From Symsagittifera roscoffensis (Eukaryota > Xenacoelomorpha > Acoela > Convolutidae), in NCBI RefSeq assembly GCF_963678635.1, contig NC_087071.1, positions 3,487,624 to 3,551,623 on the forward strand: a DNA stretch of 64,000 nt, given 5' to 3'. Position numbers and translations under genes: made by a program. The notes beneath the pieces are model-generated. The model ran no database searches and had not been told where the DNA came from. It saw only the letters and a program-made list of their open reading frames with translations. How positions within the stretch are numbered: position 1 is the first letter of the stretch; every line of letters starts with the position of its first letter. Shown here one piece after another: positions 53,968 to 63,744 of this stretch.

Positions 53968-54760
53968 AAGAAAGACTTACTCTATCACACAGCTGATGGG
54001 GTGGTAGCATGCAAGAGGAGAGATGAGGAGAAGATATTACACAAGCACAACTTCATCATACTACAACAGTTGTATCAGACGGAGGTGCTTTTCAGATCGC
54101 ACGACCAGATGGGGCACCAGGGGATAGATAAAGTACAACAAAGGATACTTCACAGGTTTGATTGGCCAGGTCTGAGGAAAGCTTGCGAGAGATGGGTGAA
54201 CGCTTGCCTGGCATGCCTCCAGGTAAAAGACCCAAGGAAGATGAAGTTCCCACTTAAGTCTGTTGAGTTCAACGAAGTGGTGCAGATACTGGTTATAATA
54301 GATCACTTACTTCACAAAGTTGGCGGAAGTGGTTCCGTGTCAGACAGCCTCAGCTGAGGAGACATGTGATCACCTGATCACGCATTGGATATCTCGGTAC
54401 GGTTGCCCAATGACTTTCCAGTCGGAAAACGGCAAAGCGTTTGTGGGGGACTTGACAAAAGAACTGATGAGGAGATCACACATTGCTCAAGCACACTCGA
54501 CAATCTACCATCCACAGACCAACGGGCTGGTAGAGAGACAGAACAGAACATTGGTCAATATGTTGAGGGTATACTGCTCAAGATACATGACAGACTGGGA
54601 TAAACACCTGCCGCAAGTAGTAGGGGCGTACAACAGTACGCAACACTCAACGACGGGCATCAGATCTTTCATGATCTTGACGGGCAGGGAGAGAGCAATG
54701 CCCCTGACATTCTTTTATCCGGAATACGAAGGGAAAAGAAACCACCTCAGGCATACGTGA
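53968..54760 (+). pseudogene. pol: Pol part 4: integrase zinc finger and core of the giant element
   Basis: The zinc finger HDQMGHQGIDKVQQRIL...CLACLQ (HHCC) is at about 54100-54220. The core is damaged: the segment that should hold the first catalytic Asp is missing, since EVVQ runs straight into ILVIIDH, and a frameshift follows near 54315. In the next frame the second Asp motif reads TFQSENGKAF, with Glu where integrases have Asp. The third residue is present in NGLVERQNRTL, with HSTIYHPQTNG before it. A second frameshift near 54735 returns to the original phase. This copy could not integrate. Confidence 0.9.
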
Positions 54761-56352
54761 AAGAAGCAATCAAGAGACAGCAGGAGCTAAACGAACTATG
54801 CAGGAGGAACACGGCGCAAGCGCAGATGAGACAACGCAAGAAATATGATGAAAAAATATTACAGGCAAAGCCATATGAGGTGAGCCAGTACGTGTGGGTC
54901 TTCCAGAAGGTCATACCGCCCAAGGGAACAAAGAAACTACTCAAGAAGTGGAGTGGACCGTTCATGATAACGGAAGTACATCAACAAGGACGGTTCTACC
55001 GCTTGAGTACTGGGCGAGCAGCACATTATGAAAATCTGAAGCCTCACGTCCCAACCCCGGAGGACTGGTGCATACCGAAAAACATGGAGGGTCTCGAGTA
55101 CCTGGTAATAGAGCAAGCGTGTGAAGTGAATGAAAAAGGAACCAGGAAGGAAAATGATGGTAATGAGAACTTGAGTTTGGACGACAATGAAAAGATAGAG
55201 GTGGACTCTGAAGCAGGATCGTTTGTAGGTGAAGACTGGAACGACCCGGAGCAAATTGAGGTGCCGAAGTGGATGGAGCCAGATCGACCAATACCACCGG
55301 GAACCAGGACTGGCAATCGTAAACGGACAGGCATGAGGTACAACAGATACGGGGATGACTTTTTGATTGATAAGATAAAGCCAGACAAATTGGGCGAGGA
55401 ATTACTGAGTGCAGGCGAACTGGAAGCCGAAGAGGAATGGCTGGTCATTGATGATGGTGGACACTATCCGCAGGAAGACCACTCGACACCAGAATTGGAG
55501 ACGAACCTCGAACAGAGTGAGATAGAGAGGTGGGAGAACACGAATTTGAGGATACTAGAGTGGATGCGCGACGTCAAAGACGAAAGCCACGAAGGACAGA
55601 GTATTCAACAAGTCGACGTGTCAGCGGAAAAACATACGAAGACAGAGGACCCTCTCTTCGGCTGGACGGTAACAGACAGGCCACTGGACATTCCGCCGGA
55701 CATTTCAGACCCAACAACATCGACGGGGACGTCGATCAATATTTTTGTCCGGGGAGTGGGGGTAGGACTTACCCACACCGAAAATTTGATAATAAAGAAA
55801 CTCAAGGAAGTGAGAGAAACGAACGAATTGGATCTGGAAGAAGAAGAGCCAGAGCCTAACATAGGTCCGAATTTCAAAATGACATTTGAAATACCCAATC
55901 AGTACTCGGAAAACATCATGATAACAGATAGCGACTTCATCCTGTCAAACAGGACTAGCGCGATCTGCATCACGGCAGACATGAGTTTCAAGTCGAGACT
56001 GGAGGCTGACTTCAAGAGAGAATATCAGAACGTGGAGTTTCTATTCAGGCAGAGACCGCGACTGGGAGGAGGGGCGGCACTTCCCCCATCAGTAGCACAA
56101 GTCCCAGACAAGTACCTGTGCTTCCTAGTGACGAGGGTCAACGTAAGGAATACCATCGACCCTGAACACGTGATGTTGGCACTAACCAGACTACGAGACT
56201 TCATGATTGAAAGAAAGATAACGGAGGTCTCAATGCCGATCTATGACCCAAACAGAGGCAAGTTGAGCCCAAGGGAACTATATGCTATCCTGCACGTGGT
56301 CTTCGCAGAAACGGAGATAATGGTACATCTGCACAAAAGAAATACTACTTGA
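54757..56352 (+). CDS. Integrase C-terminal domain fused to a macro-domain-like module
   Basis: 531 codons in the pol phase, continuing integrase from PQAYVKEAIKRQQELN (the first codon shown is GTG, so this is a continuation and not a new start). Residues 1-85 are the integrase C-terminal domain (KKLLKKWSGPFMITEVHQQG, YRLSTGRAAHYENLKPH). Residues 110-390 are acidic and probably disordered. Residues 396-531 resemble a macro domain of the small TARG1/Poa1-like type: SAICITADMSFKSRLEADF, RLGGGAALPPS, KYLCFLVTRVNVRNT, DFMIERKITEVSMPIYD, AILHVVFAETEIMVHL. The Gly-rich GCGLD loop and the usual catalytic Lys/Asp are not evident, so ADP-ribose binding is uncertain. The frame is intact. Confidence 0.7.
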   Translation: MKEAIKRQQELNELCRRNTAQAQMRQRKKYDEKILQAKPYEVSQYVWVFQKVIPPKGTKKLLKKWSGPFMITEVHQQGRFYRLSTGRAAHYENLKPHVPTPEDWCIPKNMEGLEYLVIEQACEVNEKGTRKENDGNENLSLDDNEKIEVDSEAGSFVGEDWNDPEQIEVPKWMEPDRPIPPGTRTGNRKRTGMRYNRYGDDFLIDKIKPDKLGEELLSAGELEAEEEWLVIDDGGHYPQEDHSTPELETNLEQSEIERWENTNLRILEWMRDVKDESHEGQSIQQVDVSAEKHTKTEDPLFGWTVTDRPLDIPPDISDPTTSTGTSINIFVRGVGVGLTHTENLIIKKLKEVRETNELDLEEEEPEPNIGPNFKMTFEIPNQYSENIMITDSDFILSNRTSAICITADMSFKSRLEADFKREYQNVEFLFRQRPRLGGGAALPPSVAQVPDKYLCFLVTRVNVRNTIDPEHVMLALTRLRDFMIERKITEVSMPIYDPNRGKLSPRELYAILHVVFAETEIMVHLHKRNTT

Positions 56353-56824
56353 GCATCGCCTGAGTTGGGTACATGGGGGTCTCGAGTAGGACATGAAGGG
56401 ATCTCAAGTCGGGTACTGGCGTACGGCACAGGTAAAAGAATCTTAGAGGTGATTGGCATGACAATTAATATTTTAAGCAATTGATGGTGCTAAAACATAA
56501 AATGAATCTGCATCTTTTTAGAAAATTTCCAATTGAACTTTTTTATTAGGGCGAAAACAAAAGGGTTCTAACTACAAAAGTAAAGGGGGTTTCTTGGTTA
56601 GGAACACAGCCTGTCTGTCTAAAAAATCGGGTGTTATTTTCAGATTGATTTGGTAAAGTCAAATTGACTACCCACCTGTATTCAATTGAAGAAAGAGAAC
56701 GCATATTGAACGATATCTCAAGAAGCTAACTCAGGTTGCTTAAGTGAACTCAAGTTGCTCATACTCAAGTTGCTCAGGTAAAACTCAAGTTGCTAATACG
56801 CAAGATCACTTGGAAATCACGGAA
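56353..56824 (+). other. Spacer with short repeats between pol and accessory frames
   Basis: No frame with coding character. A short repeat, ACTCAAGTTGCT(C/A)A, occurs three times at about 56746-56795, with related words from 56716. The spacing resembles a degenerate 13-21 base tandem array immediately before the next ATG (56825). It may be part of an untranslated region or an internal promoter. Confidence 0.5.
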
Positions 56825-58750
56825 ATGGCAGATCGATTCTGGAAGTCCATGCCATCGGCTTTGAAGAAACCCACACTTGACGAATTGTACAGACGTCTGA
56901 GGGACCTGGACTATACTCAAGAGGACGAGAGAATGGCAGTGATGTTGAATGCCATCCTCCAGTTGGAGGAACAGGGCGAGTATCGGGAGTCTGCGACAGA
57001 AGCGGTTTAGATGGTAGGCTACACCACTAATGGAGTATCCAATCAAGAGCAAACCAGGTTGCTGTCCTGAAACGTGGATGGAGCAATAAGGGGGTTCGAT
57101 TTGGCAAGGAACCCTGGCTTGAGTAACAAAACTGAGTATGGTGCAGGGGAGTTCCCACTGCCGGTCCGACCATCAGTCAGATCCACGGGCCAGAGCACGA
57201 GCAAGACACGATTGATGTCACGGGCACAACCGACGGGGGAAGCGTATCCGGACGTCAGTATCATGAAGAGAGAGCTTGAGAGGACTCAGCGGTAGAGGAA
57301 AAAGGCGAACCTCGACCGGGATCAAGCGGTGCTCGAGAAAGATCAGGCAAAACTTGAGAGGGATCAAGCGCGGAGGGAACTGGATATGATGAGAGCTGAA
57401 CAGCTACAGGCAAAAGGGTGCGAGAGAATGCCGCGAATTGCGAGCAGCTGAAGTCGGATCTTGAAAGGATCCAGCAACGACAACGCGAGCTAGACATGCA
57501 GAAAGGGGCTAGGCCCAAAGAGCGAGTGGTGACCGGCTCAAGACCAGAGTCACGTATGGAGGTGGATGAAGCTCCTAGGTCGAAGGGAATATTTAACCTC
57601 GATCGCGCGGCTCAAGAACAAATGAACGAAGGGTTGGAGGTGTGGATATCGTCTGAATCAGCGTCCTCCCTGCGTGGTCTAGAGACACAAGTAATATGCC
57701 CGTTGATGGACGTCGCGCTGCCTGGATATACACCAAGTTCGACCCCGGGTAGTAGTCAGGTGAGTGGTAGCTCGTCACGACTGGAAGAGTTGCACGAGCG
57801 GTTACAGCTAAGGAGTCGCGAGAGTCCAGCTAGAGTGGACTTACCCTCGACGTGGGGGGAGCAACCTGTCAGGAATGTGGTAATCTCGAGTTACAAGAAG
57901 AATACGGAAGGTAGATACCACAGGCACAATCGGATGGACTGGAGCATGGTGCAGAGGGACAGGAGAGATTGCTTCCATGACGCGGCTTGGGTGGAATACC
58001 TCACGCAGCCCCGTGTGCCCGAAGGGGTGGTCCACCTGATCATGGGGGACAGCTTGTTGCGCGTGCTGACCCGGATCCAGTCCCATTGGCAAACGGGGAT
58101 CTTGAGCTTCGCTGGAGCCGCGACGCCGCAGATGCTAGCGACACTTGAGATGCTAGGGTTGGCAAGAGTATACACGGTGACTCTGATGGTCGGGACGAAT
58201 GACCAGGGGGGAAGCAAGGAAGGTGACGAGGCTGCACGACAAGATGAGCTGCATTCTCGAGGAATTGCGGATTCAAATGGATCCGGCCATTCTCACGGTG
58301 TGCACCATCCCTTACAACATGAAAGCGGATCAACATGCAGTGGAGATGAACACAAAAGTGCGAAACCTGAACGAAATAATCAGGCTGATACACAAAAGAA
58401 GCGTCCTCCCCGTTGGGCTGTTGGACGTGGCCAAGCAAATGGAGCTATCCACTTTCCCCGACGATGCATCCTCGGATGGGATTCACTTTGATAGGCCCAC
58501 AGGGGTGGAGTGGTTGAATGACGTCTTCCAAAGGTACATAAGCGCATTGGAGGCAGAATTGCTAGAGACGGCACAGGTGACATTCGGACCACCCCAAATC
58601 CACCCTTCTTCAACCCTAGGGCTTTGTCCAGTCGCTTGGGTGCGATGGACGATTCTAGAGACAGCTCGAGGATTAGCCGGACCAAGTTGCCGGACGCCGC
58701 GCCCATGGAGGCTGATGAGGCAACGTCATCAACTCCTCAGGGATCGATAA
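56825..58750 (+). pseudogene. Accessory frame 1: coiled coil plus SGNH/GDSL-hydrolase domain
   Basis: From the ATG at 56825 one phase runs (with TAG 57008, TGA 57062 and TAG 57293) through a helical N-terminus (KPTLDELYRRLRDLDYTQED) and a long Glu/Arg/Gln coiled coil. It shifts phase near 57415, and again near 58204. The C-terminal half carries the SGNH set in order: block I IMGDSLLRVL (Ser in codon 58051), block II SFAGAATPQ, block III MVGTND (Asn, 58198-58203), and block V DGIHFD (Asp 58475, His 58484). All four catalytic-type positions are present. SGNH esterases hydrolyse ester bonds, for example of lipids or acetyl groups; the substrate here is unknown. Esterase modules are known in ORF1 of some CR1-type LINEs. 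Confidence 0.75.
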
Positions 58751-61128
58751 TATCCTCGGTGGTGGTGGCGGAGAAGAAGAGGCCAGCGGAGACCAGCAGG
58801 TCGAAATATGTGGAGAAGGTCAAGGAGCTGGACTTGGAGGATCTGGAATGCAGGCTGAAGCTAGCGAAAACTTTGGGTCTTGAGCAGGTGTCACACGAAG
58901 ATTTGGGTAGACACCAGTGCGTGGACTGGCTGAAGGCACATGAGACAAACTTCTCGAGAGCGAAGATGATGGAGACGGCGGATCTGACTGGGATTCCCAC
59001 GAAATCAGTGATGGGACCGATTAACTACAGACCTCTCAAGTCATTGGGGAGCCCGGGACTCGTGGTGGAGCCTCCCAAACACCGAACCAGCATTGCTAGG
59101 ATTAGGGTAGCCACTCCAGCACAGTTGAGGGTGGTGGACAAGCTGATGGATCCGAGAGAAATGGAATTACCAGACGCCGCGTATGAAGGTACGAGATTAG
59201 CCAACAACCCCAGATACGGGAAACCCTGCGGGAAGACGCAGCTGGCCAAAACCTTAGCAGTTTACGATAGGGCAGACCCAGCCGCAGCGAGGGTGATCAT
59301 CGTGGCGGGATCGGACTTTGAGGGAACGTCTCCCAAATTGTTTTGGCCGGAAACTCTGATATATTCATTGCCGGGAGCGGAGCTAAACCAGATGTTGACC
59401 CTGGTGGTGGTAATAAAATCGGAGGTGCCTTGCGAGCCTGAGCTACTGCTGTTTGCAGGGATGAATGATTACTTGCATGCAACGGGATTTCTTGAGAAGC
59501 TCACGGGTGATGAACCTACACCGAAGAAGATCTGGGAAGCCATCCACACATTATTTGCAGCCATGAATGAAGTACGAGAGAACGTTGTCTCACAATTTGG
59601 CTCCAAGACAAAAGTGGCGTTCACGACGTCCCCCGGGTACGCGAGCATGCCTCCCGCTCTGCAATTTGTGTATGCGATCTTGATCTTGATAGCAGAAGGG
59701 AATGGATTGCGTATCCTGATGGCAGCACCCAACCGGGAACTGGAACCTACGAACTTGAGACTTCGCCGATCAGAACTCGCGGCGGCATGGGCGGATATCT
59801 CCCACGCGTTGAGGGGCTTTTGCGAGTTGGCTGACATCCTCATCGTATTGGACGAGGCCCTCTTGCTAGAGATATCCAACTTCGCTAGGCAACTCAAGCT
59901 CAGTCCGATTGTAGGGGATGATCATCCAGTGGTGACTCACCTGACGGCCAGTCTGTGGTTTCGGGACATGGAGTTGACCATCACAAGCTCCACCAGTAAA
60001 TCTAGAGGGCCGAGCAACGAGAGGAAGATCGTGGCCGCATCGGAGAAGCAACTGGAGTCGATGGTGTATCGATTGACACAAGAGAGAGGCAAGTGGCCCT
60101 TCCTAACACCAAGGCTGGAAAACTCCACGGAGAAGACAAGAGGAGATGCGCCACTTCTGTTGAGGCAGATCAGGGATTTTCTTGAGGAGCAACTGGGAAT
60201 GGCCGAGAAGAGGGAAATGACAGTTGGCAGGTTTGTCACAGCAGCCAACGAAGTCACGGTTGGAGGATTCTGGAGGGAGCACGCAAGGGGTGAGCTGAGG
60301 ACGAGGAGGGATCATGAGATTCTTGAGTTCTTGAGACCTTGTTGGGGAAAAGACTTCCTGGCCAGAGTGTATAGCGCGAAAGAGACCATCTTTAAAGCAT
60401 TCATACAGGAAATATTGAATATGCCTATTAGTCTGTTGCTGGCACTGTACCTGGTTTACCCGAGGTACATGTTCAATATGGGCCCAGCATACATGTTCAG
60501 TCGGGGAGTGGACACCCTCCGGATGGACGGGTACTTGACGTTGGTGCTTCTGACCCACGGGGAACTGGTGTCATTTCACCGACTGATGAAATACGGAGAG
60601 CCCCTGTCGATGGGAAGAACACACTCGAGTATTTACACCTACTCGTATAAGTGGGCTGCCGGGCTAAGGACGCTGCTAATACAGTACCTACTGATGCAAA
60701 ACCGGCACCTGACTGGTGAAGAAAAGAGCCCAAAGACAAGTGAGGAATGGATGAGAGTGAATGGAGGCATGCCTCTATTGACGGACCTATGCCTGGCCAT
60801 GAGGTCGGACACCATGGGGATGATCCGGGGGCTAGGGGAGGTCCTAACCTGTATCTATGGACCGGCTGTCACGTTCGCATTTCCAGACCCTCTGGTGACA
60901 GCTTATCGATACTCAGTGACCCACGTGAGCCTCATAAGCATATTAGATGGGACGACACTTAATTGGTGTCAGCAGGAGGTGCTAAGGGCACAGATGAGCA
61001 ACACGGTGCTCTTTGGAAAGGTGAAGGATCCAGAGTTGGTGGTATACACTCTCGAGGACAACTGCAGTGCAGGATGGGAGGCAAGCGCGAAGGCCGCATC
61101 GAAACTTATCCCAAGTTCTGGAACCTGA
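58645..61128 (+). pseudogene. Accessory frame 2, N-terminal part: large protein with degenerate SGNH-like block
   Basis: The first ATG is 58645 (MDDSRDSSRISRTK); the phase is open slightly upstream and overlaps the end of accessory frame 1. About 820 codons are intact. Residues 210-400 repeat the SGNH layout with altered key residues: VIIVAGSDFEG where GDS is expected, YSLPGAELNQM, LLLFAGMNDYLH (a G-x-N-D block), VAFTTSPGY; no clear DxxH block follows. The rest is mostly helical (RQIRDFLEEQLGMAEKREMT, LLLALYLVYPRYMFNMGPAY). A one-base deletion near 61104 sends the frame to a premature TGA. Possibly a paralogous, catalytically dead SGNH domain used for binding. I recall similar sequence from Caenorhabditis gene sets. 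Confidence 0.65.
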
Positions 61129-62513
61129 ATCCCCTGACAGCAAATGGACAAGAGATCTTGAGAATTCCTGCGTGGAAGAAAAGCTTCGAGCTAGTGAATA
61201 GGGAGCTAGAGGCGATATTGGAGAAGGAAGTCCTGCCAGTAAGCATTCCAGAATTCCCAACAGTGAGGAGATTGACCCTGGGGATGAACAGTTCCCTGGT
61301 GGTCCCATCCCTTTACGCGAGAACAGCAACCGAAGAACAGCAGAAGGAGTTCACGGACAGCTGGGATCCTCTCTTCATCGGCTACACTGCAGCGATTTAT
61401 TTTCAAACCAGCGATGCAAAGATAAGTCCATGGACGACTCAAGCCAAGAAAATGAGAGTGTCGATGCCCCCGAAATTCGAAGTGCGAGATGCCTTGAGAA
61501 CACTTGAGCGGGCAAGCCTAGAGAACAAGTTGCCGGTGTGGGACGATGGCAGGATGATAGTGAATGAAGGGCACATTGCGCTGAAAGCGGACGAGATGCT
61601 GTTTGCTACAAGAAAAAACCGGGCACCTTACGGACTAGAGCTGGTGGAAAGGAAACAGGAGGGAAAGGAGCTGGATGCAGCAGGCCCATTGCATGTGGCT
61701 CTGACAGAGTACAAGGAGACGAATCCAGCGACACCATCACCCCTATCAGTGGACACCCCTGGGGATAAAAGGAGTGGCACCGTAGAAGATCGATTCAGAA
61801 GGATTCTTGAGAGAAGAGAAGCAGATTCGGGAGACGAGAGCATGGATGAGACTCTCACTGAGGCAGGAGAGGATATGGAGGTGGGAAACACGCCGGAGCA
61901 GAAGCCAGCGGAGGAAGAGTTCACCACGCAAGAACTATTGAAAGATCTGAGTGGAGAAAATTGGGCAGACACCCCCACGCCACCTCTGACCTCATCTCCC
62001 CGCAAGGATCCGGAGTTGCCACTGACGAGCGAGAATCCCAACATGGGAATGATCTTCCTGAGTGTGGAGAGAAGGGAGAAGAATACCTTCGAGGGAAACA
62101 AGGATGCCTTCCTAGGCACTCTGGATAAGGATGCTTGGCGAAGATTCTTGAGCGATTTCAACCTAGAAGTAGACGAAGACACCTTATTGGACGATTTTAA
62201 GGAGGAGCTATGGGACACGGCGGCGAAGTTCGGAGAGCCTGGCCTGATGGGGACAGGTCTGGAGGAGAAAGCTAGAGGAGAGCTGCTGAGCAAGATGGTC
62301 GAGTTGAGGAAGGTATCACGAAAGACCAGAGAAGACAAATGTAAAGACAGCTCTACTCCGAAACAAAAAACTGACAATAAAATAATTGAACACGTAAGGG
62401 GGGATAAGGTCGGAACTAGTAATATAATTAAAAGTACTAATATCCTTAAGGCTCGAGCAGGGGGAGGCAAGAGTTGGAAGGGTTGGTTGGAGACAAGGAA
62501 GTCGAATCAGTGA
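61090..62513 (+). pseudogene. Accessory frame 2, C-terminal part
   Basis: Continues accessory frame 2 in the next phase after the frameshift near 61104, starting around YPKFWNLNPLTANGQ. It contains folded-looking sequence (VVPSLYARTATEEQQKEF, WDPLFIGYTAAIYFQTSD, LPVWDDGRMIVNEGHIALKA) for about 200 residues. An acidic, Pro/Thr-rich disordered region follows, then a Glu/Lys helix, ending at the TGA at 62511-62513. With the N-terminal part the product would be about 1,290 residues. No recognised domain; no transmembrane segment is clear. The stop codon overlaps the next ATG. Confidence 0.65.
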
Positions 62514-63744
62514 TGATAACGACAACGCCCCCGAGTAAAGACGTGAGGTCTCGCAAGAGGAAGAGAGACTTAGAGGGATTGGGCAGTCCTTCAGTGGATG
62601 CGGTCTCGGAGAAAGACTTGAGAGAGACGGCCCCCATGGTTCTGGCGCGATGGAAGACAGCAGCCTTTAAGAGTAGCTACGAGCCGAGGAAACTGCTCGA
62701 CGTGGAAAAAGAGATTGAGATCCCCACTAGCTCAACAACGGAAGAAGATTTCAAACCTCAGAGGATAAAAATGAAGCGAGGTTCGACGAGCGGGCAGACC
62801 TGGGAAGTGGACGTCGGCAAAGAATGGGTCTCAGGTGAACATCAGGCTATTGGGAAGCAAGTGACAAGCGATCCTCTTGGGAAGAATAAAACGAGGAATA
62901 CCTCCCGACATTGCAGGAATTGGAAGACTGTCTGAAGAAGCTCGACAGTGGAGTGTCACGCAAACGACGCAACTGGGCTACCCAGCAGAAGGCTGATATC
63001 AATAAATTGGAATTGGGGAGCCAACTGAAGAGGACTTGGCAGAACTTGTTAAAATAACATTTTGAAGAAGCGATGAGAACATCCTCATCGGCATCGCCGT
63101 TGATGGCGAATCCCTTTATTAGGACCGTAGAACAACTGATGTTCGCGTGGAGCCTGTTAGGGATAGAGTTAGAGACACTGACTTCGTACGATAAGTTGAA
63201 GCTGGGAGGCAAAAATCTAGAGATATATCAAATGCTGATGCAGCACGTTGCTAGGGACAACTCAGGCTTGAGTCTGGCAAGGAGGAAAGATGCTACCTGT
63301 TTCTTGAGATGGACAATAACGATGATGACTGACAGTACCATCCTAGCATGTCATCAGAGAGCAATTGGAAGCAAGACGCTGGAAAAGAGAATCTCCACAG
63401 TCATCTTAAATGTGTACCAGAGCACTGGGATAGAAAAGGAGGATGGTTCTAGGCAATCTCTAGAGAGCCATAGGAAGTTAGATGAGATACGGAGATTCTA
63501 CAACAAGAAGTTCGAGGAGAAACACGACGTTCACCGTAACTTGGCTTCGTCAGGAGAGTACTTAAAACTCAACAAAAAGGGAGAATACCAGTATGTGTCT
63601 GGAGTGATGGGGATGGCATACAACCCATTCTTGGACTCAGAAGCTGGAGGTGCCCACAGAAACTATGAGGTGGCAGAGCTGCTGAAGTTCTGGACAGAGA
63701 AGATAATGGAGATAGACACTGTGTGTGGAGAGAAAGAGACCTAG
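62513..63744 (+). pseudogene. Accessory frame 3: basic N-terminus, helical protein
   Basis: The ATG at 62513-62515 overlaps the preceding stop (TGATG). The N-terminus has a nuclear-localisation-like run (DVRSRKRKRDLEG). A frameshift near 62890 leads into EEYLPTLQELEDCLKKLDSG, a coiled-coil segment, then a TAA at 63055-63057. The same phase reopens at once and runs 63058-63744 as a helical region (FIRTVEQLMFAWSLLGIELE, ATCFLRWTITMMTDSTILAC, VILNVYQSTGIEKEDGS, YNPFLDSEAGGAHRNYEV). It ends at TAG 63742-63744. No family recognised. It could be a capsid-associated or nuclear protein of the element; that is only a guess. Confidence 0.6.

Noticed and set aside
60963-61090. Separate gene start at 60963
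   Set aside because: Sequence before about 61100 in this phase is out of frame with the coding strand of accessory frame 2. The real coding content begins at the frameshift.
61628-62470. 280-codon minus-strand frame opposite accessory frame 2
   Set aside because: A Ser/Leu/Pro-rich mirror of Glu/Arg/Lys-rich coding sequence. It has no motif, and the plus-strand frame is continuous with neighbouring coding sequence.
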